Assembly (NCBI RefSeq): GCF_947507565.1
Contig: NC_089182.1
Span: 2,914,001 to 2,978,000, forward strand
DNA: 64,000 bases
From: Oscarella lobularis
Lineage: Eukaryota > Porifera > Homoscleromorpha > Homosclerophorida > Oscarellidae
Reading direction: 5' to 3'
Each line of letters begins with the position of its first letter. The first letter of the stretch is position 1. Below the pieces are notes generated by a model, which saw only the letters and a list, made by a program, of their open reading frames with translations, was not told where the DNA came from and did no database searches. The position numbers were made by a program, and so were the translations under genes. Of the stretch, positions 12,450 through 23,039 are shown one piece after another.

Positions 12450-15400
12450 ATGGCTTCCTCTCGCTGTCTGTCACTCGTATTGACAATGTTGACGGTGATG
12501 GCTGGTCTTCATCACATTTCTGGAGGTACGTGGGAACTAAACGCTATCGGTCTTGGTCTTTCGCAATTATAGATTTCATCTACGTTGTTTAGAGCATGTT
12601 GAATTTGCTAGTACAGTACTGTCTGCTTTGTAGAAACGAAAGTGCCTCTGAATGCCGCGACGAACAAGCTAAAGTTTGAAAAAAAAAACATTGCCACTGG
12701 AAGTTCATATGATCTAGCCGTGGATGGTAAATGGGATAAGCGAGCCTGGGGTGACTGCGCTGTATCTAAAACGTCTACTCCAACCGTATGGCTGTCAATT
12801 GATTTGCTTCATCTCTACTCTGTGACCAAGATCAGATTTTTAACTCGTACCAAGTATGGAATAGGCATCGAGGTCTACGTGGGAAATACTATCAAGTCGG
12901 ATGGAACCAGTGATTATCAATGTGGGAGTGGCGTTGATATTCCTAATCCAGCTCCACCTACATTTACTGACTTTCCTTGCTCCTCTGTCAATTGGGTTCA
13001 ACATGTCAGCATTCGACGACACGGACAGGATGATGGGGCGGGTGATCCACAGTATTTGCAACCGTGTGAAATTGAGGTGTATTATGATGAAACCGAGGGT
13101 AGGAATCCATAACGAAAACATAGTGAGTCAACTATTTTCTGTTTATATAGATCCCGGTATCACCATAATGAAGAACGCCGCAGCAATTTCAAAATTAGAC
13201 GTTACAAAAGGAGACATTGTACTCTGTGGTTCACCAAAAGGAGACTTTGGCCCAACATGGAAATTTCCTGATGGAACAGACGTTCCAGAACAGAACTCTG
13301 CTACTATTAGTCAAGCTGATGGCTCATCAGGATATAAAGAACTGCGTTTGAGTCCTCTTACGTCTACTCCTCAAAATGGTCAGTACAAATGCCAGTACAC
13401 AGCAAACAACATTGCAAAGACCAAAACAGTCGATCTTACATTTACAGGTATGTTACGTTAATTTGTGTGGAACGTTCGAGGCATTTGGCCTTTTTTGTAG
13501 TTGATTGTCAAGTAAGTTTGTGGTCAGCATGCTCATCATCATGTGGACGAGGAACAAGGACAAGGACCATTACTCAAAACAAAGTTGGCGCTGGTCAGGA
13601 TTGTCCCTCTCCTTTATCAGAAGATTGCGCAAATACAAACTGTGAGTTTATATGTTCATCTACAAGACTGATTCTATTGGTGCTTTGGTAGGTGGTCAAA
13701 TTGACATGAAGGCAATAGGTGCAGTTGCTACCCACGGTCCTTTAGCTTCGGTTAGTAGTAATAGTCAGTTCCAGGCTTCACGGGCTATTGATGGCGTTAC
13801 AAATACTGGATGTGCTGCAACTATAGCATCGATGGATCCGTGGTTGCGAGTTGATTTAAAGACAGCTTATTTGATCGCAAGCATAGAAACGTCATTTTAT
13901 GAAGATCGAGGCAACGGTTCATTTGTGCGGATAGGAAGTGATTTGACCAATGATGGAAATAACAATCCGCTGTGCGGTACTGTTCCAAATAGAAACAACG
14001 GCAAAACTATTTGGACAACGACAATTGTGTGCTCTCCTTCATTGTGGGGACGGTACATAAACGTTCAAAAGTTTTTTCCAAATGATTTTTACCTCAGCGT
14101 GTGTGAATTGAAAGCAAACTACGGTAGGAAGAATAGCCTTATATAGAGTGTCTCCTTACACTTTTTGATCATTAGAACTTGACGTTGGCATTCTCTACAA
14201 TGATACCTCTGTTTTATCTGGAGACGTTTTTGTGTACGATGGAGATGCACTTTCTTTTCCTGTTCTTTGCGGCGTTAATCCCGATTCAACGAACTTGAAC
14301 TCATTGCTAAATATTCAATGGAAATCTGGCAACAGTCCAATTTCGTCGTCTAATTCCGACGATGTTAGACAATCCACAGACAACAACTTTGCAAGTCTTC
14401 ATATTGGGAAAGCTCCATCAACGGATACAACATACACGTGCCAATACACGTGAATTGATAACAAGCAAAAAACCGTGCAGTTTAACCTAAGCATCAACGG
14501 TGCGTGGCATGCTAACATTAGGTGACAATAAAGATGAATGTTCTTTTTAGTTGATTGTGTGTGGAGTGCATGGTCAACCCAATGTTCTGGTTCTTGCGGT
14601 GTGGGAGCAAGGTTGCGGACAGCTGACAACTCCGTGAAGAAACATCAAGGAAAGGATTGTACCGGTCCTTCAAGTGAAGATTGTGATACTAAACAAGCGC
14701 CTTGTAAGTGAAAAACATTGATATGCGTATCTTCTAGCATAATGTTTTTGTTGAAGGTCCTCCCACTCCTATGAGCAATCTAGTTAGAGTTGAAGAAGGA
14801 AAAACGGCTTCTTTGGAGTGTAACGCTTCACAATACGGTCGATTGTCGACGGCTATTACATTCCAATGGTTCAGAAAGGGAGTTCGAATAGGCAATCCTT
14901 CAAATTCATCTGATCGTTCTTTGGGAAACGGAACTTACCAGGGAATTCTGACGTTTAGGTCAGTCAAAAGAGCAGACGCCGACTTGTACACGTGCAAGGC
15001 CAATGGGACCTATGGTCTCAGTAATTCATCTGAAACAATACAGCTGGATGTCACGTGTAAGCTCGTATTCCGTTGCTTGTACGCTGTCAGGGATGTTTTT
15101 CTCTTCAGATGCTCCATTTAACGTTAAAATAGAAGCAGACTCTGGTGTGTTTGTAAAAGATCAACCGCTAACTTTGAACTGCAGCGCTGAAGGCAACCCC
15201 AAACCTTCTCAATATAAATGGCACAAAGACGGCCAAATAGTGACTGGAGAAACGGAAGCGGGTCCACAATCATTAGCGGGGTCACAATTATTATTTTCCA
15301 GTCTGGACTATGAGAAAAATGGAACATACAACTGTACTGCGATTAACTCTGTCGGTGAAGCCCAATCGAGCAGCTTTGTGATTGTGGTAGATGGTACGTT

Positions 15401-18400
15401 TAGTTTGAACTGATTTCATTTGGGTGAAATCTCTTTTTTATAAGGACCGCCGGGAAAGTGCTCCAAACCGTCAGGTACAAGTGCAGTGGGTGATTCAGTA
15501 GTAGTGTCCGTTTCTAATTGTCCTATTAACGGCAACGCTGGTGTCACAAAGTATAAGATTTTCTACAGAATTTTCGGTTCTTCGAATCCTTGGTCAGAAG
15601 TTTTTGGAATGTCGTTACCGGTCCATATCACTGGCCTTATGCCATTTACCGAGTATAAAGTGCGTGTGGCTGCCGGTAACCGGCATGGATATGGAGAAAA
15701 CAGCAGCGCACTCATAATTAGAACAACTCAAGGAGGCAAGCAACGTCTTTAGTTAAGCCTGCTGTAATTTAATTATATTTATGTAGAACCTGGACCTCCA
15801 GGGAACGTGAGTGCGATTTCATTGGGACCTAGACGTGTTGGCGTCAAGTGGTCGAAACCCATTAATCCGTTTGGACCAATAAACGATTATAGGATCTTCT
15901 ACCTAAGAGAAGTCGATAACAATGAGAATTTTATTATTGTTTCAGCACCGAAAACAGAAGTGAACCTAACAGGACTCACACCGTATACCACTTACAGGAT
16001 TGCAATCGCGGCGATAAACATCAGGGATGGCGACAACGAACTTCTTTTGGGAACGAGAAGCATTGAAGCCATTGTACAGACAGACGAAGACGGTATAGAG
16101 GAGAACCCTGATTTTATTTGTTGGCCTGCTTAGTCCTTTGCTGTGTGTTTAGCTCCATCTGCTCCACGGAAGCTGATCTCAACTCCTTTGACGCCAAACT
16201 CGGTGAAGATACAATGGAGTCCGCCTGAACCAGCCAATGGAAGAATCAGAAACTACACGCTGGTCTACACAAAAGCTGGCGAGACAACCGGCAATAAAAC
16301 CATCACTGTCAGTGGAAACTCTCGTTCTGTCGATCTAGACAATCTGGACACAGCCGTGAAATACAACGTTTGGGTACGTGCTTTTTGATTCAGTTGGTGT
16401 CTATGTGTAACTGACTTGTGTAGATTCGCGCCGAAACCGTTTTGCCTGGTCCGTATAAAAGCATAACAGTGGATACAAACCCTGAAAGTAAGAAATGGAA
16501 CGAAGTTGTTTAGCCACAACTGATTATTTTTTATAAAGCACCTGATCCGCCAAGTAAGTTGCAAGTAGGCAGCAGAACTTCGTCCTCTTTGCTTTTGACT
16601 TGGAAGATTCCCGTAAAACCGAATGGGCTCATCCAAAGCTACAACGTATGACTCTTAGTACGATTTTAATTGTTTCTGCTATTATTGGTTTTAGGTGTAC
16701 TACTGGCGTCTGGGTGATAAGCAGCAACAAAAAGCTGTTGATGATTCGATTTTATCTCTCAATTTGACCGGTCTTCGAGCCTATACTAACTACACTATCA
16801 ACGTGACGGCTGTGAACAATGCCGAAGATTCGATAAAGGAAGGTCCAGCAGCCACTGTTCAAGCACAAACACTGATCGCCGGTAAAATGTTGTAATACAC
16901 TGTTTATGCGCAGTGTTCAACTTTACTTTTATAGCACCTGAACGTCCTGCTGTGGATGGTACAACTCCACTCGTTTCGGTGGAGGATGGTACGGTGACGC
17001 TTTCTGCTCCTTCTATTTCTGACGAAAAAGTTCCTATTAGGTAACCAGTAGTGACGATATCTTTTGCCTGAATAATTAGCGTTTTACCAGTTACGTGCGA
17101 GTATTTGTTTATAGCGGTTCAACGCCGCCGCCATCTTCAGTTCCACAAGATATAATAGATGGTGCAACCTCAGACTCGTGGCGTGTGGCAGACCGCTACA
17201 CGTATGAATTGTACCTTCAACGTCAGACGATCGTAGTTGATGGACTAGAAGCAGGAGCTCAATACTCTATCTATTTTGTTGCATACACCGAAGATGATCA
17301 AGGGGTAGGCATAATTATCATACACGTAGAGCGATTGTTGATAAGTGCATTTTAGGGTGTCCTGGCGTCATCAAGCAAACCTCTAAGTATATTCAGCGTA
17401 TTATGTAGTTATGGTATGCACTTTTTATGGTTTGCATAGACGCAGCGATTGAAGAACAACAAGAGTCTGGCGGCGGCATCAGCACTACAATCATAATTGT
17501 GGTGGTAGTAGTCATCGTCGTATTGATCATAGTCGGAATTATTCTTGCTGTAATCATCATCAAGTGAGTACGAAGACATAGGAAACACAGATCTATTATA
17601 AAAGGGGTCGATACAGGCGTCGTCATACGGAAAAAGAAAATTATGAAATGTCTGCTTCAAGTCAAGTCCAAATGAGCATGTCCTCGGTAAAACACATTGA
17701 GAATGAAGACACCGACTCCCCTAGTACGGGTTAATTGATTAACTTGTGTAAAATCAATAAATATAATTCAATTTTTTTTAGGTATGACAGCTCCTGTTAT
17801 CACGTCCGACGTTCTGTCGGTGGACGCCTACGAAGGCACTACTGCCCTTTTGCCGTGTGACACAGCTGGAGATCCTCTTCCAACAATCAAATGGTATCGA
17901 GACGGAAAATCTTTGCCGGGAAAAGACACGCGTTTTCATCAACTTCCCAACGGAGCTCTTCAGATTACGGCACTGCGTAGCAGCGATTCGGGTAGCTATC
18001 GTTGCGTAGCGTCAAACAAGGCTGGGACAGAGGAGCAGACCGTGGATCTCACTGTGAAAGCTGTTGAAACGAAAGGTCGTTTGAGCGGCTGGTCCGGATT
18101 GGGTAATTATCTGAAATTCAGTTCTTTGTACGCATTGAGATACATTTGTGTGTGATTTCTCAGGGATTGATACTCCAAGTCCAAAGACACGAAAGATGAA
18201 TCGCGTCAATTCTGGCCTGCACGCTATTCACTTAGACGATTTCCCCGATCATGTTACAGCTATGAACGAGCTCAACGGCTTGGGATTTTCTCAAGAATTC
18301 AAGGTGCGTTGAGAGTCACTTATTTATTAATATTTATTTATGTATTTAGGCATTGGCAAATGCCAGCACTGGCGTTAAACTGACCACTGATGCTGCAGAA

Positions 18401-20783
18401 ACAAACTTGACGAGAAACCGCTACAAGAATATTTTGACTTGTGAGTATTTTTATTGACGCTTTTTATCTAACTGGATTGTTTTTGCAGACGATCATGCTC
18501 GTGTGATCTTGAAAGCGTTGCCCGGCATGGAAAGTCTTAAATGTGACTATGTCGCCGCTGCCTACATTGACGTAATTTATTTGTATATTTGATAATAGAT
18601 AATGCATCGTTTTTTGTAGAGTTATCGCACACCAAACAAGTACATTGCTTCCCAAGGTGATGGACGTTTGTGTATGAGTGCGCAATTTGAGGAGGAATTT
18701 CGTTTAGGTCCCACTAAGCAAACGTCAGCTGATATGTGGCGCATGATTTGGGGTGAAAACGTGAAAAGTATTGTTATGCTTACAAATTTGGTTGAGGGAA
18801 CTAAAGTAAGTGTAAAGTAGTTGGCACTGTTATTTTTAATTAAATCTTCTTTTTGAATCTAGATCAAGTGTCATCAATACTGGCCTTCTAAAGTTGGAGA
18901 ACCGCAAATATTTGAGGGACTTGTCATTACTTTGGACAAAGTTGATTCGTACGCGGACTATGACATCAAGTCAATCCGGATCAACCTGGTAAAATTACAG
19001 ATGACTGTAAAAATTCGACATTTCTTTCATTTATTGCTAGGGAGAAGACGCTCGAAATGTGAAATTGTACCATTTTACTACTTGGCCTGATCACGGAGTT
19101 CCTAAATTTGCCACGGGGTTGCTCGCTTTTATTAAAAGAGTGAACAGAGAACTTCCCAAAGACAGCGGACCGATAGTGGTTCACTGCAGGTTTGTTTCAA
19201 AGATTCTGAAATACGTGTTTTCATATCCTTATCCTTTTCAGTGCTGGAGTTGGACGCACAGGCACGTTTATCGTGATTGATCAGATGCTAGAAAAGATTG
19301 ACGAGGGCCTTTCCATCGACATCTTCAGTGCAGTGACGTCTCTCAGAACCAAACGCCAAGAGATGGTTCAGGGCGAAGTAAGGCAGCTTAGAGTACTTCG
19401 ATCTTCGTGGAGCTAGCTTGACTTTTTTTAGGCTCAGTACGTTTTCATACACGTTGCGTTGCTCGAAGCCGTCTTGTGCGGCAACACTCAGATTGCAGCG
19501 CAAGATCTCCGCTCCGCCTATTCGAAACTCACCAAGAAAGACAAAAAAGACCGAACCGGATTTGAGCGTCAGTTTCTGGTAAAGAAATTATTTATGTACG
19601 CTAGACGTAATCAAACGTATTCGGTCAGGTGCTCCAAACGTCCAGTCGTTACTTTGACGAAGCTCTGTGCAAGGCGGGACTCCAACCGGGCGTACAGAAG
19701 AAAAACCGATACTCTGACATTGTTCCACGTAAATTGCAAGCTGGGAATAGCGGGAAGTTATAAAAGGGTTTTTTAGTTGACACCCAACGCGTGGTTTTGC
19801 GCTTGGACGAAGACGGATCTGAAGATGCGTACGTGAACACAGCGGCTGGAGCCAATTACATCAATGCCAGCTATGTTGATGTTTGTGGATTCACTGTTTT
19901 TTGTTTTGGAACGTGCAATTATTTCCGATTTATTGTTTTAGGGCTATCGTCGTCGCGACGCTTTTATAGTGACTCAAGGACCGCTGAAGAACACCGTGGA
20001 CGACTTCTGGAAAATGGTGTGGGAACAGAATACGTTTTCAATTGTGAATCTAACTCAACTTGTGGAGGATGAAGAGGTCAATCTGATTAAATTATTTGAT
20101 AGGTGGATTCAGCAGCTTCTATTTGTAGGAAATGTGTTGCCAATATTGGCCGCCCAAGTCTGGATCCGCTCAGTACGGTCCTTACAGAGTGGAAATTCAA
20201 AAAGAAACTCCTTGCGGCTCTTACGTCATAAGAAAAATGAAGATCAGCAAGGTCTGCGCGGAGAAGCAGAAGCATTTTGTCTGTGTATGCGATTACCAAT
20301 GTTTAGGGTCCTCAAATCAGAACGGTTTGCCAGTTTCACTTCACTGCCTGGCCAGACAAAGAGTGCCCTCAGTCATCGACTCACATCTTGGACATGATGA
20401 TGCAGGTAGAGAAGTGGCAGCAGACGACCGGCAACAAAGTCATCACCGTTCACTGCAAGTCAGTTGACCATAATTATTAATTCGCTAATATGATGAACTC
20501 ATGATGATAATTCTTTAGTAATGGCATTGGTCGTTCTGGAGTCTTCTGTACCCTCGTTTCCGTGATTGAAGCTATGAAAGTGGAGAGTGTGATTGATATC
20601 TTCTACAAGGTGAAGGCTCTCCGCATCAAGAGGCCTGGAATTGTGCAGAATGCCGTAAGTTGGAGGATTACAGCAGCGTTGACGGTACGAGCATTATTCG
20701 ATTTATAGGAACAGTACAAATTCTGCTACAAGGCTCTACTCGACTTCACCGACAGCTTTGATACCTATTCTAATTTCAAGTAA
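12450..20783 (+). CDS. Receptor-type tyrosine phosphatase, array copy 1, with an in-frame nonsense codon
   Basis: Exon modules in order: signal peptide 12450-12525; discoidin-like 12634-13098; Ig 13151-13447; TSP1 13501-13641 ([15 protein letters not shown]); second discoidin-like 13692-14123; Ig 14176-14499; TSP1 14551-14703; Ig 14757-15056; Ig 15109-15393; FN3-like modules about 15445-17304; transmembrane exon about 17440-17563 (a run of I and V); juxtamembrane exon to 17729; Ig 17782-18075; phosphatase D1 from about 18164; D2 to the TAA at 20781-20783. D1 has WPDHGVP and, across an intron, [11 protein letters not shown]2 has WPDKECP and HCNNGIGRSG. Ectodomain junctions checked are phase 1 as far as the FN3 region. 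A TGA at 14451-14453 replaces the Trp seen in every other copy, so this copy should make only a truncated ectodomain unless it is an error or an allele. The junction between the last FN3 and transmembrane exons is unresolved. Full length would be roughly 2,100 residues. Confidence 0.85.
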
Positions 20784-20951
20784 GTGTGCCAATCTGACAA
20801 CTACTACTAGTGGTATTCTAATCTCTCTGTGTGCTGTGCTACCAATAATCAATCTTGCTCGTAATTTTTTTTCGTTTTTTTGTATGCTCTTAAACAATTG
20901 TTTTGCTTGCATTTTCAAAACTCTGTGTGTGTGTATCATTTTTAAAAAACT

Positions 20952-21180
20952 AAGGGTAACCAATTCTAAAGGACAAGTGTTAGAGAGGAAAATGAATTTT
21001 TAGTACTGTATTTCTTTCAAAGTGTGTTGATATTCTTTCGTAAAGTAAAGCATCGCTTTGCCGGCGCGTTCGGGAATCTTTATGAGACCCTGACGATCTC
21101 TTGACATGCCACTTTTAACGGTGTCGAGTATTTTCGAGTAGCACGACTCAAGAACAGCGAGTTTGCTTCGCTCCGTCTTC
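20952..21180 (-). pseudogene. GCH1 relic A (exon 1 and intron 1 fragment)
   Basis: The minus strand carries GCH1 exon 1 codons ([19 protein letters not shown] ... [16 protein letters not shown]) and part of intron 1, but has no start codon in place and no later exons. The GC donor is lost (GAAAGAAATAC). The fragment lies just downstream of RPTP copy 1 and would be the head-to-head partner of the exon relic at 21325. Confidence 0.85.
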
Positions 21181-21324
21181 ACAAACCGGTATCCCGGAAA
21201 AAAAGTTCTCACGCCCTGTCGAGACGTTGACACGACGTCGCTGACGCTTTTCGCTTATTGTCGTCTTCGCCTCGATTGCCGCTTTTAGATAGCCGACTTT
21301 CCGGAAGCCATCCACGACACTATC

Positions 21325-21402
21325 ATGGCTTCCTTTCGCTGTGTGTCACTCGTATTGAAAGATGCTGACGGTCATGGCTGGTCTTCATTACATTTCTGGA
21401 GG
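21325..21402 (+). pseudogene. Orphan RPTP signal-peptide exon
   Basis: The sequence matches the first exon of RPTP copies 4 and 5 (ATGGCTTCC... to the GGAG|GTACTTGG donor) but carries an extra A in 'ttgaaagatgctg' that shifts the frame. No RPTP body follows. After 'ggtcttggtct' the sequence jumps into GCH1 exon 2. Confidence 0.85.
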
Positions 21403-21437
21403 TACTTGGGAGCTAAACGCTATTGGTCTTGGTCTGG

Positions 21438-21703
21438 TATTCGTCGTGTTCTTCGTCGAAAACTGCGCCGTTAACCAATTCTAAAGGACAATTGTTCGAG
21501 AGGAAAATGAATTTTTTAGTACGCATTTTGCCTTTCAAAGTTTGCTGATATCCTTTCGTAAAGTAAAGCATCGCTTTGCCGGCACGTTCGGGAGTCTTTA
21601 TAAGACTCTGACGATCTCTCTTCGCTCCAGTTTCCACTGTATCGAGTATGTTCGCGTAGGACGATTTGAGAGCAGCGAGTTTAGCAGCATCTGTTCCTTC
21701 CAT
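21438..21703 (-). pseudogene. GCH1 relic B (exon 1, intron 1, start of exon 2)
   Basis: Exon 1 is whole and alpha type ([20 protein letters not shown]), and its GC donor is kept. Exon 2 breaks off after VFDEEHDE, where it joins the orphan RPTP exon region. No catalytic residues remain, so it is a truncated copy. Confidence 0.9.
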
Positions 21704-21751
21704 CGCAAAAATATCAAATGGTCAGGTGAGAGAGTCAGACGTGTACTCATT

Positions 21752-21860
21752 ATAATGAAAATGTTTATGTGGGAGTGCTAATCATTTGTTGTCTGGGCGG
21801 AAGAGAGGAGGAGGAGGAGGAGGAGGAAACAAGCGAAACCGCTCCCAAATCGTCCCAACA
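21752..21860 (-). pseudogene. Second relic of AMPK alpha exon 3 and intron 2
   Basis: This is nearly identical to 11167-11270 and occupies the same place upstream of a GCH1 beta-type 3' flank. It shows that the AMPK fragment was carried along when the GCH1-RPTP block duplicated. Confidence 0.7.
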
Positions 21861-21919
21861 AGGTAAAAATATTTATTTAATAGTTTTGTTCATATACTGT
21901 ACCAAGCCTGCAAGGTTCG

Positions 21920-22850
21920 CTAGGTGTATATTAATTTTAGAAATTCCTCGCGACTGCGCGGATCTTCTTTGAATACGCCCAGCATCGAACTGGTCACCGT
22001 TTTGCTATTCGTCTTCTGGACGCCTCTCATGACCATGCACATGTGACTGCACATAGAAAAGCGTCAAAAAAAAATAGAAGACTACTAGTAACAATTTATT
22101 ACGTTGCTTCCAGAACAACACCAACACCTGCTGGACGTATCACCTGAGTCATAGCAGAAGCTATTTCTTTAGTAAGTCTTTCCTGTACTAAGAAGAGACG
22201 AGATCACATCTACAACAGAGTCCCACCCCCATCTATCACTACAAGAATTTCCTGTCAGGTGATCTACATCTGGGGTCTCAATATGGCTACTTTTCGCCTC
22301 AAATACACACTACACGGTGTTGTCTCTCCTTGGTAATGTTTTCTATGTGTGAAAAACCCCGTCAACAAACCTTGTAAACGACAGCTGTACATTTCAACTA
22401 TCCTACGCAATAAAGTGTCCTAGTGACGTAATATTCCTTTTTTTTCTCTTTCTACCTCGCTATTTTGCTTAGACCGAGTACTTTTCCTGACGGCAAGTAT
22501 CCAATGTGAGCCTTGCCCATGAATGGGACGACGTGATGCTCGCAAAGGCTGAAAAAGTCAATGTCCTTTACGATTACCATTTCGTCGTGATCCTCGTCGA
22601 ATATTGCGCCGTTCACTACTTCTGAAGAAGTGGAGGACAAGTTTTAGAGGCAGAGAGGTATTTTTTAGCCTTGTTTGCCTTCTAAAGTTTGCTGATATCC
22701 TTTCGTAAAGTGAAGCATCGCTTTGGCGGCACGTTCCGGAGTCTTTATAAGACCCTGACGATCTCTTGTCATGTCACTTTCAACGGTGTCGAGTATTTTC
22801 GAGTAGCACGACTCGAGAACAGCGAGTTTAGCAGCATCTGTTCTTTCCAT
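21920..22850 (-). CDS. GCH1: GTP cyclohydrolase I, block-2 copy of beta
   Basis: This gene is almost identical to 11331-12260, with the same five exons, zinc ligands ([19 protein letters not shown]) and C-terminus. The GC-AG first intron is at 22622-22678. It is head to head with RPTP copy 2 across 189 nt. It appears intact and probably functional. The near identity points to a recent block duplication or gene conversion. Confidence 0.92.
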
Positions 22851-23039
22851 CGTATCCGGCGGATCCCGGATAAGAAAGTGGGTTCGGTGTAAAGTACGGT
22901 AAAGATCGGGTCGAGCTGACGCCCTGTCCGGGACGTTGACACGAAGTCTCTGAGCTCCTCTCGCTTTTCGCTCGTCGCCTCGACTGCCGCTTTTAGATAG
23001 ACACTGTGAGTCTTCCCGGAAGCCATCTACGACGCTATG

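Noticed and set aside
13692-14123. Firm call of a fucose-binding lectin
   Set aside because: The fold pattern is suggestive, but I did not find the full sugar-binding His/Arg motif, so only discoidin-like is claimed.
17091-17355. Simple donor at 17305 (GGG|GTAGGC) for the last FN3 exon
   Set aside because: It is phase 0, but the transmembrane exon needs phase 1. A donor near 17342 (A|GTGCAT) fits better but is unproven, so no boundary is asserted.
17393-17660. Minus-strand frames opposite the RPTP transmembrane exons
   Set aside because: They recur in every copy only because the plus-strand I/V-rich exon is conserved.
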